Source: UBA8904 sp035448625 (GTDB lineage: Bacteria > Desulfobacterota > Syntrophia > Syntrophales > Smithellaceae). Taken from it: a DNA stretch of 32,507 bases. A program made the translations under genes and the position numbers. The stretch covers positions 1 to 32,507 of the forward strand of contig DAOTJI010000027.1 in assembly GCA_035448625.1 (NCBI GenBank). The letters run 5' to 3'. A model generated the notes under the pieces. It saw only the letters and a list, made by a program, of their open reading frames with translations, made no database searches and had not been told where the DNA came from. Shown here piece by piece: positions 1-7,039 of the stretch (the stretch's first letter is position 1; each line of letters starts with the position of its first letter).

Positions 1-1249
1 AACCTTCCCGGGCATGCTGCTTCAGGATGTTGTATTCGTTGTCGGTGATCTTGCCCGGCCGGCTGAGGAACTCCGCGGGCACGTAAATTTTCCCGATATC
101 GTGAAGCATACCCGCCGTATGCACGGCGCTGATGTGTTCATCGCTGAAATGCATTTCGGCGGCGATCGCTTCGGCCAGGCGGGTCACTCGTTCCTGGTGT
201 CCGGCGGTATAGGGATCCCGGACTTCCACGGCCATGGAGAGCGCGCCGGTGGTTTCGTCCAGAACCCGCCGCAGGGTGATTTCCGCGCTGATGTCGATGA
301 CGGTTCCCTGGTAATGGATGAAATTGCCCCGCTCATCGAAAACGCCCCGGACGTTCATGGAAACCGATAGTTTGCTTCCATCCTTCCGGTATAATTCCGT
401 TTCGAATCCCTTCACATAGCCGTCGGTTAGAAGAAGTCTGATCAATTCTTGACGGCAGGACGCATCGACATACAGATTTTCCGGACGGGATGTTGCCTCG
501 ATGTATTCTTCGGCGGAGGAATAGCCCAGCAAAGCCACCATGGCGGAGTTGACCATCGTGCACTTGCCCTCCAGGGTGGTCTGAAAGATGCCCTCGAAGG
601 CGTTCTCGACGATGCTGCGGTACCTGGCTTCGCTTTCCTTTAAGGCCTCTTCGGAAATTTTGCGCTCGGCCATTTCAAACAGCAGATCTTCATTGAGCTT
701 CCGGAGCTCTTTTGTCCTTTCCCGCACCTCCTGCTCCAGTTCATCGCGGGCGTTGCGCAGAATTTTTTCCGCTTCCTTTTTTTGCGTCACATCATTGCCG
801 ATGCAGATAATTTCGGAGATTCGTCCCTGTTCGTCCACAGCAGGCCTGTTCGTCCACAGGATCCAGACCCTGCTTCCGTCTTTTTTGATGTTTTCGTTTT
901 CGTTGACGGTGTGTTCTCCGGGCTTTCGGCAGACCTGTTCCATGAAGGCCGCGAGATCGCGTCCGGAGGATTCCATTTCCGGAACGATGGTGCCGATCAG
1001 ATTTTTCCCGAGGATCTCCTCTTTTGAAAAACCGAAAAAGCGGAGTGCGAAGTCATTGGCAAAGGTAATTCTTCCGGAAGGGTCCATGCGAAGGATGATG
1101 CTGTTGGCCAGTTCGACCATCTCTCGGTATTCCTGCTCGCACCTTCGGTACCTTTCCGCCGCTTCTTGGTTGTTGGCTTCGGGTTTCTGAAGGCGCTTGC
1201 GTGAATCGCGCATCCTTGCCGCTTCTTTCCGCAGTTCTTCCTGGGTCAT
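1..1249 (-). CDS. PAS-PAS-HD-GYP domain signalling protein, 3' end cut by window edge
   Basis: The minus-strand frame stays open from the ATG at 1249 to the left edge (416 codons visible). Residues about 45-160 form a first PAS domain ending in the usual GNDVTQKKEAE linker, 157-205 a charged coiled coil, 210-325 a second PAS domain, and from about 330 an HD-GYP domain begins with DPYTAGHQERV (His351), MLHDIGK (His383, Asp384) and KQHAREG (His412). The GYP motif itself lies beyond the window. Such proteins are usually cyclic-di-GMP phosphodiesterases with sensory PAS inputs; the activity here is inferred. The chosen start has GAGG 8 bases upstream. An in-frame ATG at 1318, 2 bases after the stop of the preceding CoA-transferase gene, would add 23 residues. 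Either way the gene probably shares a transcript with that transferase. No transmembrane helix is seen in the visible part, so it looks cytoplasmic. Confidence 0.88.
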   Translation of the reverse strand, partial: MTQEELRKEAARMRDSRKRLQKPEANNQEAAERYRRCEQEYREMVELANSIILRMDPSGRITFANDFALRFFGFSKEEILGKNLIGTIVPEMESSGRDLAAFMEQVCRKPGEHTVNENENIKKDGSRVWILWTNRPAVDEQGRISEIICIGNDVTQKKEAEKILRNARDELEQEVRERTKELRKLNEDLLFEMAERKISEEALKESEARYRSIVENAFEGIFQTTLEGKCTMVNSAMVALLGYSSAEEYIEATSRPENLYVDASCRQELIRLLLTDGYVKGFETELYRKDGSKLSVSMNVRGVFDERGNFIHYQGTVIDISAEITLRRVLDETTGALSMAVEVRDPYTAGHQERVTRLAEAIAAEMHFSDEHISAVHTAGMLHDIGKIYVPAEFLSRPGKITDNEYNILKQHAREG

Positions 1250-1320
1250 TACAGGGTCCTCAAAGGTTATGGGATTGCGGTCCGCCGGGATTTTTCCCGT
1301 TGACCGGCCGGAACTCATCT

Positions 1321-2628
1321 TCACATGAGCGACATATTTTCGGCCTCCCGCATGAGCCCCTCCCGGAATTTGGGATGGGCGATGCTGATCAACGCCAGCG
1401 CCCTTGCCCTGGTGGATTTGCCTTTCAGGTTGACGATACCGTATTCCGTCGCGATGTAGTGTGCGTCGTTTCGGGGCGTCGTGACCATCGTTCCCGTGGG
1501 AAACTGCCCCACGATGCGGGACACTTCCTCGTTTTTTGCCGTGGAATACAAAACCAGGATGGCTTTTCCGTCGGGCGAATCGTAGGCCCCCCGGACAAAA
1601 TCCAGCTGCCCTCCTGTGCCGCTGTATTGGCGGCCTTCCAGAAATTCCGCGTTGCATTGCCCCAGCAGATCGATCTGAAGGATGGCGTTGACGGACGTCA
1701 TGCGGTGATTTTGGGCAATGACGCCCGGGTTCATGACGTAGGAGCTGGGGTAATTTTCAAAACTTTTGTCCCCGTTCATATATTCAAACGTTTCTTTGCC
1801 CCCGTAGGCCAGCGAAAAGATGTGTTTGCCCGTGTGGACATTCTTATGCGCTCCGGTAATCACGCCTTTTTGAATCAGATCCACCATGCCGGGGCAAAGG
1901 AGCTCCGTGTGGATGCCCAGATCCCTGTGTCCTTCCAGGTAGGGTGCGATGGCGTTGGGAAGGGTGCCGATGCCCAGTTGAATCACCGCCCGGTCCGGGA
2001 TGTATTCGGCGACAATCTTGCCGATGGCCGGATCCAGCGGATTCGGTTGCAGGGGCAGCAATTCCAGCAAGGGGACGGTATTTTCAACGATCATTTCAAT
2101 GTCCGAGATGTGAATCAGGGCATCGCCGTAAACAAAAGGCATGTTTTCGTTCACTTCGACGATCAAGGTTTTGCACAGCGTTGCCATCACGGACATGTAG
2201 CCGTTGCAGGGGCCGAAGCTGAAGTAACCGTCTTCGTTCATCGGGGCGACCGTGGCCACGGCAACATCAACATCCATGGTTTCCATTACGATTTTCGGGA
2301 CCTGATGGAGATAGGCGGGGACGAACTGCGTCAATCCGACCTGCACCATGTTGCGGGAGCTTTCGCTAACGAACCAGCTGTAGGAGTCGACCACGTCGGC
2401 GATATCCGGACTTCCCAGCGTTTCCGCAAAATGCTTCTGGGCATTAAACGTGTAGACTTTGAGGTGGTGCAGGTCTCCGCGGCGGGCCCGGTCGGCGATG
2501 GCCGCCAGCATGCCCGGGGGCTCGGCAATGGTGACGCCGTGGATCAGCGTGTCCCCGTCCTGAACGGCTTTCGCCGCGAGGTCAAACGTCGTCAATTTTT
2601 CCCGGTACTGCTGTGCTAAACCGACCAT
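1321..2628 (-). CDS. Acetyl-CoA hydrolase / 4-hydroxybutyrate-type CoA-transferase
   Basis: This is a family I CoA-transferase (435 residues) that moves CoA between acyl groups or hydrolyses acyl-CoA through a glutamyl-CoA thioester. Visible signatures are the glycine-rich QLGIGTLPNA segment and, shortly after, GIHTELLCPGMVDL, whose Glu (residue 242 from this start) matches the catalytic Glu of 4-hydroxybutyrate CoA-transferase. The C-terminal part carries the family's TEYGIVNLKGKSTRARA stretch. Substrate cannot be read from sequence; butyrate-, 4-hydroxybutyrate- or acetate-type CoA transfer all fit a fermenting or syntrophic anaerobe. I chose the ATG at 2628, which matches where family members begin. 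An ATG at 2682 would add 18 residues encoded by a short intergenic repeat (ALSLSKG peptide), which I think is not part of the protein. The HD-GYP gene follows almost directly. Confidence 0.87.
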   Translation of the reverse strand: MVGLAQQYREKLTTFDLAAKAVQDGDTLIHGVTIAEPPGMLAAIADRARRGDLHHLKVYTFNAQKHFAETLGSPDIADVVDSYSWFVSESSRNMVQVGLTQFVPAYLHQVPKIVMETMDVDVAVATVAPMNEDGYFSFGPCNGYMSVMATLCKTLIVEVNENMPFVYGDALIHISDIEMIVENTVPLLELLPLQPNPLDPAIGKIVAEYIPDRAVIQLGIGTLPNAIAPYLEGHRDLGIHTELLCPGMVDLIQKGVITGAHKNVHTGKHIFSLAYGGKETFEYMNGDKSFENYPSSYVMNPGVIAQNHRMTSVNAILQIDLLGQCNAEFLEGRQYSGTGGQLDFVRGAYDSPDGKAILVLYSTAKNEEVSRIVGQFPTGTMVTTPRNDAHYIATEYGIVNLKGKSTRARALALISIAHPKFREGLMREAENMSLM

Positions 2629-2644
2629 TTTCACGTTCCCGTCG

Positions 2645-2718
2645 CCCTTCGACAGGCTCAGAGCGGCCATCTGGTTTTTCATGGTGCGTTTGTCGTTTCT
2701 CGACAGGCTCGGGATGAC
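2645..2718. repeat. Two copies of a short intergenic repeat with core CGACAGGCTC
   Basis: The core CGACAGGCTC occurs at 2650-2659 (within CCCTTCGACAGGCTCAG) and again at 2701-2710 (within TTCTCGACAGGCTCGGGAT), in the same orientation, 51 bases apart, upstream of the CoA-transferase gene. When read through on the minus strand the first copy gives the peptide LSLSKG, which I recall as a recurrent artefact in proteins whose start was called too far upstream in Chloroflexi and deltaproteobacterial genomes. This supports the later start chosen for the transferase gene. Copy number elsewhere in the genome cannot be judged from this window. Confidence 0.6.
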
Positions 2719-2838
2719 ACCGAATCCGTAAGCCGGTTCGTATATTTACATGGCCTGCTCCATCCTTTCAAGTGAAATCATCCGGTGCGGCGAGAAAAAA
2801 CGCATCGGTAAAGAAGCCGGTTTTGTGAGCGGAAGTTG

Positions 2839-2867
2839 TTGATAAATTATCGCCAATAGGGTATCCA
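2839..2867 (+). promoter_or_regulatory. Candidate sigma-70 promoter for the chemoreceptor gene
   Basis: TTGATA at 2839-2844 and TATCCA at 2862-2867 are separated by 17 bases, about 50 bases before the chemoreceptor ATG. The -35 is 5 of 6 to consensus but the -10 is only moderate. The gap from 2629 to 2918 otherwise contains the two short repeats and no credible gene. Confidence 0.35.
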
Positions 2868-2918
2868 ATTCATCCATATAGAACCGAAGCATAAAAACAC
2901 GGATCAAGCAGGGCGCCG

Positions 2919-4937
2919 ATGCTGGACACATTGATCAGAAAGTACAATTCGCGGAAAATATCCACGCAGTATCTTCTGCTGCTGATTCCCGCCATCTTGC
3001 TGCTTTTTCTTGCCTTCGGGTTTGTCGCGTATTATCTGGGTAAGCCGGAAGCCCTGAGAACCAACCGCGACCTTGCCGAGGTTGTTACGAAAAAAACCAA
3101 TCAGGCGCTTATGCGATGGCTGGAGGAGCAGATCCGCACGGCGCAGACCATTGCCCGCGATCCGAGAATTATTGCCGTCACGCTTTCCCCGGCGGATCCG
3201 CAAAAAAGGACGGACGCGCAGAAATTCCTGTCCGAGATGCAAGCACGATACCCCTATTATGAAAATATTCCCCTGGCCGTAAAACTTGCCCCGGACCAGA
3301 CGATCACGCTCGATGTCCAGGGCGAAAAGAAAATCATCGGAAACGGAAATTTCTTTATCGATACGGTGGGCGGTAAAACGATCGGGAAGTGCGGACCCCA
3401 GTTCAGTTACATCAAGAATGTCTTCGGGGGGAAACCTTACTTCATCAGTGAAGTGTATCCGAGCATCCTCAGGGGAAACCCCATTTTTGTCGTAGCCGCT
3501 CCCATCGAACACAACGGAGAGATTGTGGGCGCGACCATTGTCGCCCCGAGAATGGATTATTTCACGGAATTTTTTGTTGAAAAATCCGTCATCGGCACAA
3601 CCGGCTATCTCTTGATGATCGATCACGACGGCATGATCATTTCCCATCCGCAAAAATCGTTGATCCTCAACCCGAAGGGTCCGGAGCTCGTTCGGCCGGT
3701 GATGGACAAAATCGCCGCGGGCGAGTCCTACTTTTTGTCCGAATTCGCGGGGATTTACAAGGCGTATTATGTGGAAAAACTGACCACGGCGCAGTTTCAC
3801 ATGGAGGACGCCTGGTATATTATTTTTTGCCGGCAATACGACGAGATTCTCTCCGACATTTTCGCCTTTCTGCAGAAGCTGCTGATCAGCATGCTCCTGG
3901 TGGCCGTCGCCGTCGCGCTGCTCGTCTATTTCCTGACGCGGAATCTGGTCGGCAAACCGATGGAAAAGCTGACCGGTGCGGCGGACAGCGTCGCCAAAGG
4001 CGATCTGCGCGTTCAGATTGATCCCGGCACCCGCCGCAACGAAGTGGGGCTGCTCAGCCGCTCCATCAACAACATGACCCGGAGCATTCGGGAACAGACG
4101 ATCCGGATTCGGGAGGCGGTCGATACCCTTAACGCAACCACGGCCTCCATCGTTTCGGCCTCGGGCCGTCAGGAAGAGGCGATGAAGAGTCTGGAAGGAA
4201 ACGTGGCGCAGGTGGGGGTTTCCTCCCGGCAGATCTCGGCGACGTCTCAGGAGCTGGCCGGCACCATGGAGGGTGTGAAAAATTCCGCAGGCGAGGCGTC
4301 CAGGCTTGCCAATGCCGGCCAGGCAAGCCTTTCCGGACTTCAGGGCGCCATGCAAAGCCTTTCCGCGGGAACCGAAAGCATTTCGGAAAAACTCGATTTG
4401 ATGCGTCATAAGGCGGCAAGCATCGACAGCATCATTGCGACGATTACCAAAATTTCCGATCAGACGAATCTCCTGTCCCTCAACGCCGCCATCGAAGCGG
4501 AAAAAGCGGGAGAATACGGAAGGGGCTTTTCCGTGGTCGCGCGGGAAATCGGGCGGCTGGCCAATGAAACCGCCATATCGACGCTGGATATTTCCGACAT
4601 CATCAGCGAAATGCAGGCGTCGGTGGCCGACGGCGTACGGGAGATGGACCATTTTCGCGAAGAGGTGACCAGAGGAGTCCGTTCGGCCGAAGATGCCACG
4701 ATGCAGCTTTCACAGGTGATTGCCCGGGTGGCCAATCTGGGCCCGGAATTCGAAAAGGTCAATGAAGGCATGCGTTTCCAGTCTCTCGGATCCCGCCAGA
4801 TCAGCGAAGCGATGGCCGAGCTGAAAGCCGGCGCGGCGCAGTTGACCGGCTCCCTGTCCCAGTTTAAAGCCGTTACGGAGCAGTTGAACACCGCCGCCAG
4901 AGGATTGAGCGAGACCGTCTCCCGCGTCATCGTGTAA
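2919..4937 (+). CDS. Methyl-accepting chemotaxis protein (Cache-HAMP-MCP signal)
   Basis: A 672-residue membrane chemoreceptor. One transmembrane helix at about 19-40 and a second at about 320-341 bracket a roughly 280-residue periplasmic region with double-Cache character. A HAMP domain (about 342-395, GKPMEKLTGAADSVAKGDL) and a cytoplasmic coiled-coil signalling domain follow. The hairpin tip, near residue 525, reads AIEAEKAGEYGRGFSVVARE, where ordinary chemotaxis receptors have [20 protein letters not shown]. As I recall, the AEKAGEYGRGF variant is shared with WspA-type receptors that feed cyclic-di-GMP or surface-sensing pathways rather than flagellar motors. No CheA, CheW or WspR gene lies in the window, so the output is unknown. 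No C-terminal CheR-tethering pentapeptide is present (the protein ends in SRVIV). The SDR gene follows 44 bases later. Confidence 0.9.
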   Translation: MLDTLIRKYNSRKISTQYLLLLIPAILLLFLAFGFVAYYLGKPEALRTNRDLAEVVTKKTNQALMRWLEEQIRTAQTIARDPRIIAVTLSPADPQKRTDAQKFLSEMQARYPYYENIPLAVKLAPDQTITLDVQGEKKIIGNGNFFIDTVGGKTIGKCGPQFSYIKNVFGGKPYFISEVYPSILRGNPIFVVAAPIEHNGEIVGATIVAPRMDYFTEFFVEKSVIGTTGYLLMIDHDGMIISHPQKSLILNPKGPELVRPVMDKIAAGESYFLSEFAGIYKAYYVEKLTTAQFHMEDAWYIIFCRQYDEILSDIFAFLQKLLISMLLVAVAVALLVYFLTRNLVGKPMEKLTGAADSVAKGDLRVQIDPGTRRNEVGLLSRSINNMTRSIREQTIRIREAVDTLNATTASIVSASGRQEEAMKSLEGNVAQVGVSSRQISATSQELAGTMEGVKNSAGEASRLANAGQASLSGLQGAMQSLSAGTESISEKLDLMRHKAASIDSIIATITKISDQTNLLSLNAAIEAEKAGEYGRGFSVVAREIGRLANETAISTLDISDIISEMQASVADGVREMDHFREEVTRGVRSAEDATMQLSQVIARVANLGPEFEKVNEGMRFQSLGSRQISEAMAELKAGAAQLTGSLSQFKAVTEQLNTAARGLSETVSRVIV

Positions 4938-4981
4938 TCCCCTTTTGCGGTAAGGTCGGCATCGGAAAGACCGGAGGGATC

Positions 4982-5773
4982 ATGAATTTTGGATTGAAAA
5001 ATAAAATAGCCGTCGTCGCTGCGGCAAGCCGGGGGCTGGGCAGAGCGGCGGCGCGGCAACTGGCGCTGGAAGGGGCGACGGTTGTGATCTGCTCGAGGCG
5101 CAAAAAGGAAATTACTCAAGCGGCACGGGAAATCGAGGAGGAAAGCGGATCGGTCGTCGTTGCCGTTCGGGCGGATGTCACAAAACCGAAAGACGTTCAG
5201 AATCTGGTGTCCCAAGTCAAAAAGCGCTTCGGCACCGTTCATGTTCTGGTCAACAACGCCGGAGGGCCTCCGGCGGGAGAGATGCTCACGCTGACCGACA
5301 AAGACTGGCAAAAGGCGCATGAACTGACGCTGATGAGCATGGTGCGCCTGACCCGCGCCGTTCTTCCCATGATGGTACGCCAGCAATGGGGCCGGATCAT
5401 CACGATCAACTCGATCGTCGCCAAGCAGCCCATCAATGAACTGCTGCTTTCTTCCGCGATACGCCCGGGCATCGGCGGCCTCACCAAGGTGCTGGCCAAC
5501 CGGTACGCGAAACATCAGATTACGGTAAACACCGTATGCCCCGGTCATATCCGAACCCAAAGACAGGAGGAGCTGGCCCGTGTGCGCGCCGAAGCCCGGC
5601 GGATTTCCGTCGAGCAGTATTTTGCCGAAACGGCCGCCTCCATTCCCGCGGCCAGGCTGGGACGGCCGGAAGAAATCGGAAGCGCCGTGGCGTTTCTTGC
5701 GTCGGAGCAGGCCGCCTACATCAACGGCGTGAATTTGCTGGTGGACGGAAGCGCGGCCCGGGGGATTTACTGA
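4982..5773 (+). CDS. SDR-family protein lacking the canonical Tyr/Lys catalytic pair
   Basis: The 263-residue length, Rossmann fold start, LVNNAGG (89-95), NSIVAKQP and TVNTVCPGHIRT (181-192) place this among FabG-like classical short-chain dehydrogenases, ending with the usual AAYINGVNLLVDGS segment. Two features are atypical. The nucleotide-binding TGxxxGxG motif has Ala14 in place of its first glycine (AAASRGLG). The YxxxK catalytic motif is replaced by Ser157-Ser-Ala-Ile-Arg161, while Ser144 is kept. I recall a subfamily annotated as 3-oxoacyl-ACP reductase-like with an SNA(I/V/L)R sequence at this place, so this is probably a subfamily trait rather than damage. Whether it is a reductase at all is open. 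A strong GGAGGG ribosome-binding site precedes the ATG. The gene lies between the chemoreceptor and the ior cluster with short gaps and may be cotranscribed with either. Confidence 0.85.
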   Translation: MNFGLKNKIAVVAAASRGLGRAAARQLALEGATVVICSRRKKEITQAAREIEEESGSVVVAVRADVTKPKDVQNLVSQVKKRFGTVHVLVNNAGGPPAGEMLTLTDKDWQKAHELTLMSMVRLTRAVLPMMVRQQWGRIITINSIVAKQPINELLLSSAIRPGIGGLTKVLANRYAKHQITVNTVCPGHIRTQRQEELARVRAEARRISVEQYFAETAASIPAARLGRPEEIGSAVAFLASEQAAYINGVNLLVDGSAARGIY

Positions 5774-5857
5774 TGCGGCACAGCGTTCGTTTCTTAAGGA
5801 CTCTGCCGGATCCTTCGGTGTGAGACGGGAAGCGGGACGGCCAAAGTTGGATAGGCG

Positions 5858-7039
5858 ATGAAACGAAAAAAAAGCAGCCAGTCCAGGCTGAAAAAAGAAG
5901 TTCTGGAACAAAGTCTGTGCACCGGCTGCGGTGCGTGCGTGGGGCTCTGTCCTTATCAGGTCGTTTACAGGGACAGAACCGTTCAACTGTTCGACTGTGA
6001 CCTTTCCGACGGCAAATGCCGCGCCTTTTGCCCCCGGACGCCCGCCGACGGGCGGCTTCTTCGGGATGGACTTTTTGACGCCGCGGATGCGACCGACGAA
6101 ATCGGGCCGGTGAAGGAATTCTGGTTCACGCGCGCGAAGGACGCGGGACTGCGGGCCCGCGCGCAGCACGGCGGCACCGTGACGGCGCTCTTGAGACTGG
6201 CGATGTCCGAAGGATGGATCGACGCGGCGATCGTTTCCGGTCGTCTGGACGGACGGGAACCTGAAGGCCGTCTGATCGACCGTGGGGAAGAGCCGGCGGA
6301 CTATGCCGGAAGCCGTTTTTGGGCCGCGCCGACCGTCGCTGCGTTTCACCGCATGCCGGAAAACGGCGCGGGCAGGGTCGGTGTCGTGGCCACGCCCTGT
6401 CAGGCGCTCGCGCTGGCCAAAATCAGGACGGCGAAAATCGACGGATATCAAAAGGGCGGAACGCTTTCGCTGGTGATCGGGTTGTTTTGCGGCTGGACGC
6501 TTGCCCTCGATCGTTTTCAGAATCTTCTGAATCAATATCATCTTCCCGCTCAGAATCTTACCGGGATGGACATTCCCGCGGGAAAAAATATTCTCGAGCT
6601 CAGAACGGCCGGCGGCGCAGTCAATGTGCCGATGGACGAAGTGGATGAATGCGTGCGGGAGGCCTGCCGCTACTGCATCGATTCGACCGCAGAATTTGCC
6701 GATCTCTCCGTCGGCGCCGCCCGATTCGGAGGGAATCCCGTGGAAATGAGCGGCTGGAACCAGGTGATTGTCCGCAGCGAGAAGGGGAAGAATCTCGTTT
6801 CGCTGGCCCGGGATCAAGGTATTCTGGAATGTCGTGAGGCGCCGCGGAGGGCGCTTGCGGAATTGATGAGCGCCGCCGCGGAAAAAAAGAAAAAAGCGCT
6901 TGCCCGAATCATCGAAAAAAGCCGGTCGCCGGAGAAGTTGCTGTATTTGAATCCTGACGATCCGGCGGTAAGAAAATACTTGAATGAAGTGCTTCAAGAC
7001 AAGGCAAAACCTTTGTTGAAAAAGAAGGGCGACCGATGA
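5858..7039 (+). CDS. FrhB-family iron-sulfur flavoprotein subunit next to iorAB
   Basis: This 393-residue protein belongs to the coenzyme F420 hydrogenase / dehydrogenase beta-subunit (FrhB/FdhB) family. The N-terminus has a 4Fe-4S motif CTGCGACVGLCP (Cys21, 24, 27, 31) plus further cysteines at 47, 54 and 58. GTVTALLRLAMSEGWIDAA is the FrhB N-domain segment, VGVVATPCQALAL the flavin-domain segment, and ACRYCIDSTAEFADLSVGA the C-terminal cluster motif. Family members use FAD to pass electrons between ferredoxin-type clusters and F420 or other acceptors. Its stop overlaps the iorA start by 4 bases (ATGA), so it is translated with iorAB and is probably an electron-transfer subunit or docking partner of that enzyme. 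F420 use is not implied; I see no F420 genes here. Confidence 0.85.
   Translation: MKRKKSSQSRLKKEVLEQSLCTGCGACVGLCPYQVVYRDRTVQLFDCDLSDGKCRAFCPRTPADGRLLRDGLFDAADATDEIGPVKEFWFTRAKDAGLRARAQHGGTVTALLRLAMSEGWIDAAIVSGRLDGREPEGRLIDRGEEPADYAGSRFWAAPTVAAFHRMPENGAGRVGVVATPCQALALAKIRTAKIDGYQKGGTLSLVIGLFCGWTLALDRFQNLLNQYHLPAQNLTGMDIPAGKNILELRTAGGAVNVPMDEVDECVREACRYCIDSTAEFADLSVGAARFGGNPVEMSGWNQVIVRSEKGKNLVSLARDQGILECREAPRRALAELMSAAAEKKKKALARIIEKSRSPEKLLYLNPDDPAVRKYLNEVLQDKAKPLLKKKGDR

Noticed and set aside
1201..2619. A plus-strand frame of 472 codons opposite the CoA-transferase gene
   Set aside because: No domain or ribosome-binding support, and the minus strand holds a complete known enzyme.
2746..2931. 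A 61-codon minus-strand frame in the gap before the chemoreceptor
   Set aside because: No family resemblance, no convincing ribosome-binding site, and it overlaps the proposed chemoreceptor promoter and start.
5774..5857. Promoter for the FrhB-IorAB genes
   Set aside because: No acceptable -35/-10 pair with right spacing in this 84-base gap; the genes may be read from an upstream promoter.
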